Position numbers and translations under genes: made by a program. 64,000 nt of DNA, taken from the NCBI GenBank assembly GCA_934339135.1, contig CAKRHP010000009.1:1-64000 (forward strand). Reading direction: 5' to 3'. The notes under the pieces are model-generated. The model did not search any database, was not told the DNA's origin, and was given only the letters and a program-made list of their open reading frames with translations. Positions 56,803-64,000 of this stretch are shown piece by piece (position 1 is the first letter of the stretch; each line of letters starts with the position of its first letter). The DNA comes from an uncultured Lachnospiraceae bacterium. Lineage in GTDB: Bacteria > Bacillota > Clostridia > Lachnospirales > Lachnospiraceae.

Positions 56803-57309
56803 TTATCCGATCCGGAACAACGGCTGTCCAAATTCAACGAAATCTCCATCCTGAACCAACACCTCTTTGATCGTACCGCCTACCGTACTTGGAACCTCGT
56901 TCATAAATTTCATTGCCTCAATAATGCAAAGGGTATCTCCTTCTGCCACAGTATCTCCAACCTTTACAAAAGGATCCTTATCCTGTGCCGGCTTCGCATA
57001 GAAAGTTCCCACGATCGGTGCTGTGACAACTTCTCCTTCCGGCTGGCTATCCGGGACAGCCACTGCCGGTGCACTGCCTGCCATAGCTTCTCTGGCACCA
57101 TTCTGCACGGTTGCCACAATATCCTGCAGATCAGAAAGTGAAGGGGCTGCCGGTATCTCCGGCTGTTCCACTGTCACAGACTGGCTTGCCGCCTTTCCTG
57201 CATTGCCTCTTACCAGACGAAGTCCGTCATTCTCTCTGGTAAGCTCCATCTCTGCCAGATCTGTCTCTTCGAACAGATCAATCAACTGCTTAATTTCCTC
57301 GTAACGCAT
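56803..57309 (-). CDS. accB: Biotin carboxyl carrier protein
   Basis: 168 residues. An N-terminal region (EEIKQLIDLFEETDLAEMELTREN) joins through a Pro/Ala/Val-rich linker (PEIPAAPSLSDL, GSAPAVAVPDS) to the biotinyl domain. The biotin-acceptor lysine is in EAMKFMNEV; most family members have AMKM, so Met after the lysine is replaced by Phe. It shuttles carboxyl groups between AccC and AccDA. Confidence 0.95.
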   Translation of the reverse strand: MRYEEIKQLIDLFEETDLAEMELTRENDGLRLVRGNAGKAASQSVTVEQPEIPAAPSLSDLQDIVATVQNGAREAMAGSAPAVAVPDSQPEGEVVTAPIVGTFYAKPAQDKDPFVKVGDTVAEGDTLCIIEAMKFMNEVPSTVGGTIKEVLVQDGDFVEFGQPLFRIG

Positions 57310-57364
57310 ACTTCCTTCCTTTCCAATCTGCTCTTATGAGGCAGATATATCCCTTAAGAATTCT

Positions 57365-58609
57365 TTAGCCCTGCCACTTTTTGAAGCACAGCACAGCATT
57401 ATGACCACCAAAGCCAAGCGAATTCGATAATACATATTCTACATGATCAACCTGTCTTCCTTCATTAGGAATCACATCCAGATCACATTCCGGATCCGGT
57501 GTTTTGTAATTGATCGTTGCCGGCAGGAAATTATCCTGCATCGCCTTCACGCAGATAATTGCCTCAACAGCTCCTGCTGCGCCTAACAAATGACCTGTCA
57601 TAGACTTCGTAGAGCTGACCGGCACCTTATGTGCCGTCTCCTCTCCCAGTGCAAGCTTGATCGCTGCAGTCTCGCCAACTTCATTGGCATGGGTGCTTGT
57701 TCCATGGGCATTGATATAAGATACCTGCTCCGGTGTGATCCCGGCTTCCTCCATGGCAAGCTTCATCGCCTTTGCTGCACCGGAACCATCCGGCAGCGGG
57801 GAAGTGATGTGATATGCATCCCCATTAGAACCATATCCAACAATCTCTCCGTATATCTTTGCTCCTCTTGCCTTTGCATGTTCTAACTCCTCAAGGATCA
57901 TTACACCGGCACCCTCTGACATAACGAATCCATCTCTATCCTTATCGAATGGCTTACATGCATCCTTAGGATCCGGATTTTTGGATAATGCCGTAAGATT
58001 TGTGAAGCCTGCAATACCAATCCGGCAGATTGCTGCCTCTGCACCACCTGCAAACATCACATCCTGACGTCCGTCCTTGATCTGGCGGAACGCATCGCCA
58101 ATCGCATTAGTTCCCGTCGCACATGCTGTCACGACATTTTCACAGATTCCCTTTGCACCATAACGGATTGCAATATTGCCTGCTGCCATATTACCAATAG
58201 TCATAGTGATAAACAGCGGAGACACTCTTGCAGGTCCTCTGTCATTCATCTTGGTCACCTGCTCTTCCATGGTCATCAGACCACCGACACCGGATCCCAC
58301 GATCACGCCAACCCGGTCGGCATCCTCCTTTTCCATATCAAGACCACTGTCCTCAAATGCCTGCACGGCAGCTCCAAGGGCATATACCGCAAACAGATCA
58401 TTTCTCTTGACATCCTTCTTGGTCATATAAAGCTCCGGATCAAAGCCTTCCACCTCTCCGGCAACCTTTACCTTGAACTCTTCGGTGTCAAATTTCGTGA
58501 TCATCTTAATCCCGCACTGACCTTTCCGGATATTGTCCCAGAAAGTATCTACCGTGCTGCCCAGGGGCGTTACCGCTCCCATACCTGTTACAACTACTCT
58601 TCTTGCCAT
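57365..58609 (-). CDS. fabF: Beta-ketoacyl-ACP synthase II
   Basis: 414 residues. The thiolase-fold motifs are VVTGMGAVTPLG, the active-site cysteine in NVVTACATGTNAIGDAF, His in INAHGTSTHANEVGE and His in STKSMTGHLLGAAGAVEA, giving the Cys-His-His triad of elongating condensing enzymes. It extends acyl-ACP with malonyl-ACP. It follows fabG by about 55 bp. Confidence 0.97.
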   Translation of the reverse strand: MARRVVVTGMGAVTPLGSTVDTFWDNIRKGQCGIKMITKFDTEEFKVKVAGEVEGFDPELYMTKKDVKRNDLFAVYALGAAVQAFEDSGLDMEKEDADRVGVIVGSGVGGLMTMEEQVTKMNDRGPARVSPLFITMTIGNMAAGNIAIRYGAKGICENVVTACATGTNAIGDAFRQIKDGRQDVMFAGGAEAAICRIGIAGFTNLTALSKNPDPKDACKPFDKDRDGFVMSEGAGVMILEELEHAKARGAKIYGEIVGYGSNGDAYHITSPLPDGSGAAKAMKLAMEEAGITPEQVSYINAHGTSTHANEVGETAAIKLALGEETAHKVPVSSTKSMTGHLLGAAGAVEAIICVKAMQDNFLPATINYKTPDPECDLDVIPNEGRQVDHVEYVLSNSLGFGGHNAVLCFKKWQG

Positions 58610-58663
58610 TTTCTTACCCTCATTTCTGCTTTTCTCTGCTGCCAGATTATCTCAATATCCCTA

Positions 58664-59392
58664 TTACATTACCATACCGCCATCGACATTCAGCACCTGT
58701 CCGGTAATGTAATCATTCTCAGCCAGAAATACTGCTGCTCTCGCAATGTCCTCAACCTTACCGCCGCGTTTCAACGGAATTGCACTGAGGATCGCATTCT
58801 GTACATCCTCCTTTAAGACAGCTGTCATATCTGTCTCCACAAATCCCGGTGCAATGGCATTACAGGTGATCCCTCTGGATGCCAGCTCCTTTGCCGTAGA
58901 TTTTGTCAGTCCGATAATGCCTGCCTTGGATGCCGCATAATTTGCCTGACCGATATTTCCGTTAATTCCAACCACAGATGCCATATTAATGATTGCCCCG
59001 CTTCTCTGCTTCAGCATTACATTACTGACGTGACGGATCATATTGAAAGTTCCCTTGAGATTTGTATTGATCACGTCGTCAAACTGATCCTCCGTCATCC
59101 GCATCAGAAGCATATCCTTTGTGATTCCTGCGTTATTAACAAGAACATCAATACTTCCCAGCTCTTTTTTGACCTCTTTGATCATATCTGCTGCAAATGA
59201 AAAATCACTGACATCACCCTGTACCGGCTTACAGATCACACCATAGCCTTCAATCTCCTTCACTGTGTCCTCGTCCAGATGACTGTGATAATTGAGGACA
59301 ATATTGCATCCCTCTTTTGCAAATGCCAGAGCAATGGCTTTTCCAATGCCCTTGGCTGCTCCTGTTACGATTACGTTTTTTCCTTTTAACAT
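58664..59392 (-). CDS. fabG: 3-oxoacyl-ACP reductase FabG
   Basis: 242 residues from an ATG at 59392 with AGGAGG; the frame runs further upstream into fabD. The Rossmann motif VTGAAKGIGKAIALAF, NNAGITKDMLL, the catalytic Ser (INMASVVG) and YAASKAGIIGLTKS place it in the short-chain dehydrogenase family. It reduces 3-oxoacyl-ACP with NADPH. Confidence 0.97.
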   Translation of the reverse strand: MLKGKNVIVTGAAKGIGKAIALAFAKEGCNIVLNYHSHLDEDTVKEIEGYGVICKPVQGDVSDFSFAADMIKEVKKELGSIDVLVNNAGITKDMLLMRMTEDQFDDVINTNLKGTFNMIRHVSNVMLKQRSGAIINMASVVGINGNIGQANYAASKAGIIGLTKSTAKELASRGITCNAIAPGFVETDMTAVLKEDVQNAILSAIPLKRGGKVEDIARAAVFLAENDYITGQVLNVDGGMVM

Positions 59393-59417
59393 AAATCCTC
59401 CTGCATCTTCCCTGAGA

Positions 59418-60359
59418 TCACACGATCTCATGAAGCTTCTTCATGGTTTTGTCAAGGGAAGACAGATCCTCCACATTCAAAATATTGACACCCTTTAAGG
59501 TTCTCTTTACAAAACCGGTCAATGCCTTTCCCGGCCCCAGCTCTATAAAAGTATCCGCTCCCTGTTCATTCATATTGCGGATAATATCTGCCCATCTTAC
59601 GGGACAACAGATCTGCTTTGTCAAAATCGGAATGATATCCTCCTTGTCAGCCACTACCTGTGCATCCACATTAGTATAAACCGGCATCTTCATATCGGAT
59701 ATATGCATCTTTTCCAGCTCCGGTTTCAACTTATCAGAAGCCGGCTGCAGCAATGATGTGTGGAACGGTCCGCTTACCTTCAGCTTCACTGCAAGTTTTG
59801 CGCCTTTCTCCTTTGCAAACTCTGCCGCCTTGGCAACAGCCTCTGTCTTACCGGCGATCACGATCTGTCCCGGTGCATTGTAATTTGCCGGAACAGCAAG
59901 CCCCAGGCCCAAAGCAGTTGCTTCCTCGCATGCCTCTTCCACCAGATCCTGATCCAGTCCAATGATCGCATACATCGCTCCCTCTCCGGAAGGCACTGCT
60001 TCTGTCATAAAGCGTCCTCTCTTCTGTACCAGGGCAACGGCCTCCTCGAAGTCCATCGCTCCGCTGGCAACATATGCGGAATATTCTCCTAAACTGAGTC
60101 CTGCCGTCATATTAGCCCGGACTCCCTGCTCTTCCAGCACCTTCATCGCCGCAATACTCATGGTTAATATTGCAGGCTGTGCATATTCTGTCTCTCCTAA
60201 TTTCTTTTCATCCTGAAAACAGATATCCTTAATGGAATATCCCAATACAGCATCTGCCCGGTCAAAAATATCCTTGGCAACAGCATAATTCTGATATAGT
60301 TCCTTTCCCATACCTGCATACTGCGCCCCTTGTCCGCTAAACATAAATACAGTTTTCAT
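59418..60359 (-). CDS. fabD: Malonyl-CoA:ACP transacylase FabD
   Basis: 313 residues. FMFSGQGAQYAGMGKELY, the active-site serine in TAGLSLGEYSAYVASGAM and the histidine in SGPFHTSLLQPA are present. It loads malonate on ACP. It sits directly after acpP, where many related genomes have fabK between them. Confidence 0.97.
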   Translation of the reverse strand: MKTVFMFSGQGAQYAGMGKELYQNYAVAKDIFDRADAVLGYSIKDICFQDEKKLGETEYAQPAILTMSIAAMKVLEEQGVRANMTAGLSLGEYSAYVASGAMDFEEAVALVQKRGRFMTEAVPSGEGAMYAIIGLDQDLVEEACEEATALGLGLAVPANYNAPGQIVIAGKTEAVAKAAEFAKEKGAKLAVKLKVSGPFHTSLLQPASDKLKPELEKMHISDMKMPVYTNVDAQVVADKEDIIPILTKQICCPVRWADIIRNMNEQGADTFIELGPGKALTGFVKRTLKGVNILNVEDLSSLDKTMKKLHEIV

Positions 60360-60407
60360 GAACTTTCCTCCACGCTTTAAAAGACAGTGGATCCGATAAC
60401 AAAATGA

Positions 60408-60434
60408 TGAGAACCCCGTTGGACGAGGTTCTCA
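60408..60434 (-). promoter_or_regulatory. Hairpin between acpP and fabD
   Basis: An 8-bp stem TGAGAACC/GGTTCTCA with two more inner pairs lies 50 bp after acpP. No U-run follows on the minus strand. It may stabilise or help process the short, highly used acpP message. Confidence 0.45.
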
Positions 60435-60483
60435 ACTTTTCGGTCTTCACTGTCCGTTTCATCTGCTTGCTGGCGATAATCGA

Positions 60484-60705
60484 TTATTTGTTGTTCTCAA
60501 CAAAGTCTACGATATCTTTTACGGTAACAATAGACTCCGGATCCTCAATTGATACTTCAAACTCATCCTCAATATCATTAATGATCTGGAATACATCCAA
60601 AGAATCAGCGTCAAGATCATCTTTTACATTTGTCTCAAGTGTGATCTCATCTTCATCCTTTCCAAGCTGTGAAGCAATGATTTCTCTGATCTTCTCAAAT
60701 ACCAT
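60484..60705 (-). CDS. acpP: Acyl carrier protein
   Basis: 73 residues, acidic, with the phosphopantetheine serine in [17 protein letters not shown] precedes the ATG. It carries growing acyl chains for the fab enzymes around it. It lies between fabH and fabD, separated from both by about 75-125 bp. Confidence 0.97.
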   Translation of the reverse strand: MVFEKIREIIASQLGKDEDEITLETNVKDDLDADSLDVFQIINDIEDEFEVSIEDPESIVTVKDIVDFVENNK

Positions 60706-60778
60706 TTTCAGTTCCTCCTAAAGAAATTAGTTAAATTTATTATATTAACTGTGATGTCACAGTAATACACATTAATAT

Positions 60779-61756
60779 TTACCACTGCACCAGCAGTGTT
60801 CCCCATGTAAGACCACCGCCAAATCCACAGAGGATCAACTTGTCCCCCTTATGAAGAAGTCCCTTTTCATTCATCTCATTTAATGCGATTGGGATACTTG
60901 CTGCTGATGTATTGCCATAATGCTCTATATTTACAAAAAATCGTTCCTGAGGAATCTTCAGCTTTCTGGCTGCCACCTCAACGATCCTAGCATTCGCCTG
61001 ATGTGGAACAAAATACGCAATATCATCCTTGGAAAGCCCTGCAGTCTCCAGTACATGTTCCACACTGGATACGATCTTTTTGGTTGCAAATTTAAATACG
61101 GCTCTTCCGTCCATGGTCACATGACCACATTCCTTCTGCGGTTCTACCTCATTAAATGCATTGGCAGGGGAAAGTCTGCGGGCTGTAAGAACCTCATAAT
61201 CCTCGCCTTTTGCTCCAAGCTCCTCCACGAGAATGCCATCCTCTGACTCAGAACGTTCCAGAAGAACACCTGCTGCTCCATCCCCAAATAAAACACATGT
61301 AGAACGATCCTTCCAGTCCACAATTTTGGAAAGGATCTCGCCGCCAATAACCAAGGCATTTTTGTATACACCGCAGCGGATAAATTTGTCCGCTACGCTG
61401 ACTCCATACAGGAAACCGGAACATGCTGCTGTCACATCAAAAGCAACTGCATTTACTGCGCCAATCTCCTTCTGCACCATACATGCCGCACTAGGAGTAC
61501 AATAATCCGCTGAAACCGTCGCAACAATGATCAGATCAATATCCGACGGGGCAACACCTGCTCTCTCCATAATCTGTTTTGCAGCTTTAGAGGTATAATA
61601 CGATAAATCTTCGCCCCCCGAAATATGTCTTTCTCCAATCCCTGTTCTTTGTCTGATCCACTCATCGCTGGTATCCATGATCTTTGCCAGATCGTCATTT
61701 GTAATAATCCGGCTTGGAATACCCGCACCTGTGGCTGCTATTCTTGATGTAACCAT
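60779..61756 (-). CDS. fabH: Beta-ketoacyl-ACP synthase III
   Basis: 325 residues, first gene of the cluster. The active-site cysteine is in FDVTAACSGFLYGVSVAD, with His in YFVPHQANARIVEVAA and Asn in NIEHYGNTSAASIPIAL, the KAS III triad. It starts chains by condensing acetyl-CoA (or branched acyl-CoA) with malonyl-ACP. It has a well-formed promoter. No FabT- or FapR-type regulator gene is beside it. Confidence 0.97.
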   Translation of the reverse strand: MVTSRIAATGAGIPSRIITNDDLAKIMDTSDEWIRQRTGIGERHISGGEDLSYYTSKAAKQIMERAGVAPSDIDLIIVATVSADYCTPSAACMVQKEIGAVNAVAFDVTAACSGFLYGVSVADKFIRCGVYKNALVIGGEILSKIVDWKDRSTCVLFGDGAAGVLLERSESEDGILVEELGAKGEDYEVLTARRLSPANAFNEVEPQKECGHVTMDGRAVFKFATKKIVSSVEHVLETAGLSKDDIAYFVPHQANARIVEVAARKLKIPQERFFVNIEHYGNTSAASIPIALNEMNEKGLLHKGDKLILCGFGGGLTWGTLLVQW

Positions 61757-61783
61757 TTTTTGCTCCTATTCTTTTTTCAATTT

Positions 61784-61823
61784 TCACATAATCAGTATAT
61801 GACACAATACATCCCTACGTCAA
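61784..61823 (-). promoter_or_regulatory. Promoter of the fab/acc cluster with overlapping palindrome
   Basis: TTGACG -35 (61818-61823) and TATACT -10 (61794-61799) with an 18-bp spacer on the minus strand, about 40 bp before fabH. An imperfect inverted repeat TCACATA-ATCAG-TATATGA (61784-61802) overlaps the -10 and could be a repressor site. Confidence 0.65.
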
Positions 61824-61842
61824 CACTTCTTTGCAAACGAAT

Positions 61843-62211
61843 TTAAGCAAATTTGGATATCATTTCCAGTGAAGCCAGTAAAACATCCTCTTCCAAAGGC
61901 TTAGGAATCAAATGCTTCACCCCGATACTTTTTACCTCTTCCATGGTTCCTGAATCACAAAGAGAACTTAACATCAATATTTTTACATCGGGATCCTGCT
62001 TTTTCAGAATTTCTGCTGTCTCTAAGCCATTGAGCCCCGGCATTATGATGTCCAGAATAACAATATCCGGTTTTAACTCTTTATAGAGCTCAATTGCCTC
62101 TTCTCCATCCTTGGCATATGCAGTCACCTCGTAGCCGTTATCTTCTACAATGTCTTTTATCTGCTTTGATGCAAAGGGGGAATCATCAACCACCATAATT
62201 GTTGTACTCAT
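61843..62211 (-). CDS. CheY-like single-domain response regulator
   Basis: 122 residues, one receiver domain: acidic pair VVDDSPFASKQI (9-10), phospho-acceptor Asp54 in VILDIIMPGLNG, LMLSSL and the conserved lysine in IPKPLEED. No output domain. Its start overlaps the stop of the CheX-like gene (ATGA), so the two proteins are probably made together and act in one signalling path, plausibly flagellar. Confidence 0.92.
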   Translation of the reverse strand: MSTTIMVVDDSPFASKQIKDIVEDNGYEVTAYAKDGEEAIELYKELKPDIVILDIIMPGLNGLETAEILKKQDPDVKILMLSSLCDSGTMEEVKSIGVKHLIPKPLEEDVLLASLEMISKFA

Positions 62212-62690
62212 ATATCTTCTCCTCCATTCTGTTGAAATTCAAACTGAATAATAAAACGCAAAAAGCCTTGTCCATAACGATATGCAAGCAAGATATGATA
62301 TGCCTGCTCATCCCTCCCAAAATCGGGATCATTCTCTCCAAAATATTCCGGAACGGAAAGCTTGGAAACACTGTCCGTCAATGTATTTACCTTTGAAACG
62401 ATCCGACCGCAGACAATGTTCATATATTCATTCATATACAAAGAACATTCCTCTTCCGGTGGCATTTCTCCACCATACATTCCCGATAAGATCTGCTCAA
62501 ACATCTCCCAATCCATTTCGCACTTAATATTTGCCAAAAAAAAACCTTTTGTATGTATCATCACAGTCAGGATCTTTTCCTGAGTACATTGATTAGAATC
62601 TGTTTTTTCCAGATCCAACCCGGTCAGCACCTTTGTCACCGCCAGAACCTCCTGGTTGGGAATGCGAAGTATGTCCCGAATATCTTCCAT
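62208..62690 (-). CDS. CheX/CheC-like chemotaxis phosphatase
   Basis: 160 residues. The middle segment SLYMNEYMNIVCGRIVSKVN contains the Glu-x-x-Asn pattern of the CheX/CheC phosphatase helix, which dephosphorylates CheY-P. The rest fits the alpha/beta CheX domain. It is translationally coupled to the response regulator. The identification rests on this single motif and the partner. Confidence 0.7.
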   Translation of the reverse strand: MEDIRDILRIPNQEVLAVTKVLTGLDLEKTDSNQCTQEKILTVMIHTKGFFLANIKCEMDWEMFEQILSGMYGGEMPPEEECSLYMNEYMNIVCGRIVSKVNTLTDSVSKLSVPEYFGENDPDFGRDEQAYHILLAYRYGQGFLRFIIQFEFQQNGGEDI

Positions 62691-62717
62691 AATCGGTCCA
62701 CCTCCTCCGTATTCTGA

Positions 62718-63119
62718 TTACTTATCAATAAAACGCATTCTGGCATTTTCAGATGTTTTTTTGCGGTCAGCATTGGAAGCCGCTGTACTATATAAACTTT
62801 CCAATGATTTTGTCATAGTACGCTTACACTCCTTGCAAAATCTGCCGGTCAAAATAGCTGCTCCGCATTTTTCGCACTGGATCACTACACCGGAATCCTT
62901 AGAAAAGCTCAAACGTTCCTCTCTGATCCACCTCTTCAGCTGCTGTATCGGCACCTCCGTTTCCTCCGACACAACAGAAATGGAACTGGAGGGATTCTCC
63001 CGAATATAATCCTTTACCACAGAAAATTTCTTTTCCATTTTGTTATTGCATGCCGGGCAAAGGGGACTTCCTGTATAATTAAACAAATTGCCGCACATCT
63101 TACAATTTCTGACATCCAT
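62718..63119 (-). CDS. Flagellar operon protein YvyF-like
   Basis: 133 residues. MDVRNCKMCGNLFNYTGSPL then CPACNNKMEKKFSVVKDYIRENP, with four N-terminal cysteines forming a zinc ribbon, is the signature of the TIGR03826/YvyF family, usually encoded beside comF and flgM. A helix-turn-helix-like part (ISVVSEETEVPIQQLKRWIREE) and a second CxxC pair (CEKCGAAILTGRFCKECK) follow. It supports a motile organism. Confidence 0.85.
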   Translation of the reverse strand: MDVRNCKMCGNLFNYTGSPLCPACNNKMEKKFSVVKDYIRENPSSSISVVSEETEVPIQQLKRWIREERLSFSKDSGVVIQCEKCGAAILTGRFCKECKRTMTKSLESLYSTAASNADRKKTSENARMRFIDK

Positions 63120-63131
63120 ACAAACCTCTCC

Positions 63132-63860
63132 TTAATTTCCTTTTCCGATACATATACACAAAAAATAAATCTGATCGATCCCGATCTTCCGAAGCACTCT
63201 GGAACATGCCTCCATGGTACTTCCCGTCGTGTAAATATCATCTATGATTATAACACACTCCGGTAATCGATTCAACACTTCCCTTCCCCTTCCGGTTCGA
63301 AAAGCTCCCTCCAGATTCTTCAGACGTTCTGCCGCAGAAAGCTCCTTTTGAGGCTGCGTTGCTTTAGTCCGTACCAGCATATCGTTTCTCATTTCTATGC
63401 CACAATATTCTGCCAGATGCTTTGCAATCAGCTCAGCCTGATTGTATCCTCTTTTTCGAAGACGAGACCGGTGTACCGGCACCGGGATCAGCATCTGCGC
63501 CCCAATCTGCCGGATCCATCTGCCATAATGCCGATAAAGTTCTCCGGCATACACACTTCCATATTCTCTTCGGCCACTGTACTTAAATCTGGCAATAGAC
63601 TCCTGCATCATTCCATCATAGAGCAGCAGGGCATTTCCCTGCCGGAAAGAATACTGTCTGTTCCTGCAGTCACTACAAAACTCTTCTTCCTCCCCCAGCG
63701 GCTTGCCACACCGGCAGCATTTTGGCTCCCGGATATATTGGATGTGCGTTGCGCATTCTTCACAAATACCCTCCACCCCCACCGCAAGCACCCTGTCACA
63801 CACAGGACATCTGGCAGGATAAAAGTAATCCAGCAGACGATCACGAAAGCATCTCTGCAT
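63132..63860 (-). CDS. comF: ComF-family phosphoribosyltransferase-like protein
   Basis: 242 residues from the ATG at 63860, chosen for its GGAGG at the right distance; a start at 63917 would overlap the upstream gene by 77 bp. The N-terminus has paired CxxC motifs (CPVCDRVL, CEECATHI, CCRCGKPL, CSDCRNRQ). The C-terminal PRTase domain has IPVPVHRSRLRKRGYNQAELIAKH and the PRPP motif CVIIIDDIYTTGST. ComF proteins aid DNA uptake. Confidence 0.93.
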   Translation of the reverse strand: MQRCFRDRLLDYFYPARCPVCDRVLAVGVEGICEECATHIQYIREPKCCRCGKPLGEEEEFCSDCRNRQYSFRQGNALLLYDGMMQESIARFKYSGRREYGSVYAGELYRHYGRWIRQIGAQMLIPVPVHRSRLRKRGYNQAELIAKHLAEYCGIEMRNDMLVRTKATQPQKELSAAERLKNLEGAFRTGRGREVLNRLPECVIIIDDIYTTGSTMEACSRVLRKIGIDQIYFLCICIGKGN

Positions 63861-64000
63861 CTGAAGCCTCCAATTCCTGTATCCGCTGACAAAGGCTGGA
63901 ATACCGCTTTTTTTCATTGATATTCCGGATCATCTGATCCACCATCTGCCGGCTTCCCACAATCGTTACACATTTTTTTGCACGGGTAACTGCCGTGTAC
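63841..64000 (-). CDS. recD2: C-terminal end of RecD2-type helicase, 5' end outside window
   Basis: The frame open to the window edge reads YTAVTRAKKCVTIVGSRQMV then NEKKRYSSLCQRIQELEASDAEMLS and stops at 63841. YTAVTRAKK is motif VI of UvrD/RecD superfamily 1 helicases, and the short tail fits RecD2. About 52 residues are visible. It overlaps the comF start by 20 bases, so the two are coupled. Confidence 0.7.
   Translation of the reverse strand, partial: YTAVTRAKKCVTIVGSRQMVDQMIRNINEKKRYSSLCQRIQELEASDAEMLS

Overview
The window reads as chromosome of a low-to-mid GC, spore-forming, probably motile member of the Lachnospiraceae (Clostridia). This rests on the clostridial fab/acc cluster, the murB-rapZ-whiA-crh group, the spmA/ylbJ-type spore genes, the asp23-fakA-recG trio and a ComF/YvyF-type flagellar-operon edge. 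Species cannot be named from sequence alone. Nearly all genes are on the minus strand.

Layout. (1) 1-600: the C-terminal two thirds of an AraC-family regulator on the plus strand. (2) About 0.8-14.9 kb: an AT-rich accessory or defence island. It holds a broken RlmD-type C-terminal tail carrying a 55-nt palindromic insertion, an endonuclease/exonuclease/phosphatase-family protein, a PIN-like protein, a decayed cytosine-methyltransferase cassette (HTH protein, frameshifted ASCH-like protein, 5' stub of dcm), a serine-recombinase pseudogene, a complete type I restriction-modification operon (hsdR-hsdM-DUF4145-hsdS), an unknown protein and an Mrr-like nuclease. The island lies between rlmD and what looks like a detached rlmD 3' tail, so it may have integrated there. 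(3) 15-32 kb: rlmD, pheA, a zinc-ribbon protein, recG, fakA, an Asp23 protein, an M18 aminopeptidase, a phospholipase C-like protein, ylbJ-like, spmA, pfkA and dnaE. (4) 32-35 kb: murB-rapZ-whiA-crh downstream of tRNA-Arg(ACG). (5) 35-42.4 kb: a sulfate-activation cluster made of an arylsulfotransferase-fold protein, cysD, cysNC, cysQ and a CHR-family transporter. (6) 42.5-53 kb: tex, hom, prfB (with its programmed frameshift), secA, hpf, ridA and cvfB. (7) 53-62 kb: the type II fatty-acid synthesis cluster fabH-acpP-fabD-fabG-fabF-accB-fabZ-accC-accD-accA, with no enoyl reductase gene. (8) 62-64 kb: CheY-like and CheX-like proteins, YvyF, ComF and the end of a RecD2-type helicase.

The part most likely to be new biology is the sulfate-activation cluster. 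It encodes PAPS production (CysD, CysNC), PAP removal (CysQ), a CHR-type anion transporter and a cytoplasmic arylsulfotransferase-fold protein. No PAPS reductase or sulfite reductase is present, which points towards sulfonation rather than sulfate reduction. The arylsulfotransferase-like protein seems to lack the histidines I expect in the family active site, so its chemistry is open. The defence island is the second area of interest: a DUF4145 gene sits inside the hsd operon, there is an unknown protein with an ADP-ribosyltransferase-like His-x-Thr-Arg motif, and several systems are at different stages of decay. Smaller observations include a Crh/HPr protein with Glu at position 15, RapZ with an altered P-loop, a hairpin that encloses the spmA start, three perfect DnaA boxes between hpf and ridA, and 13-residue tandem repeats inside RlmD.
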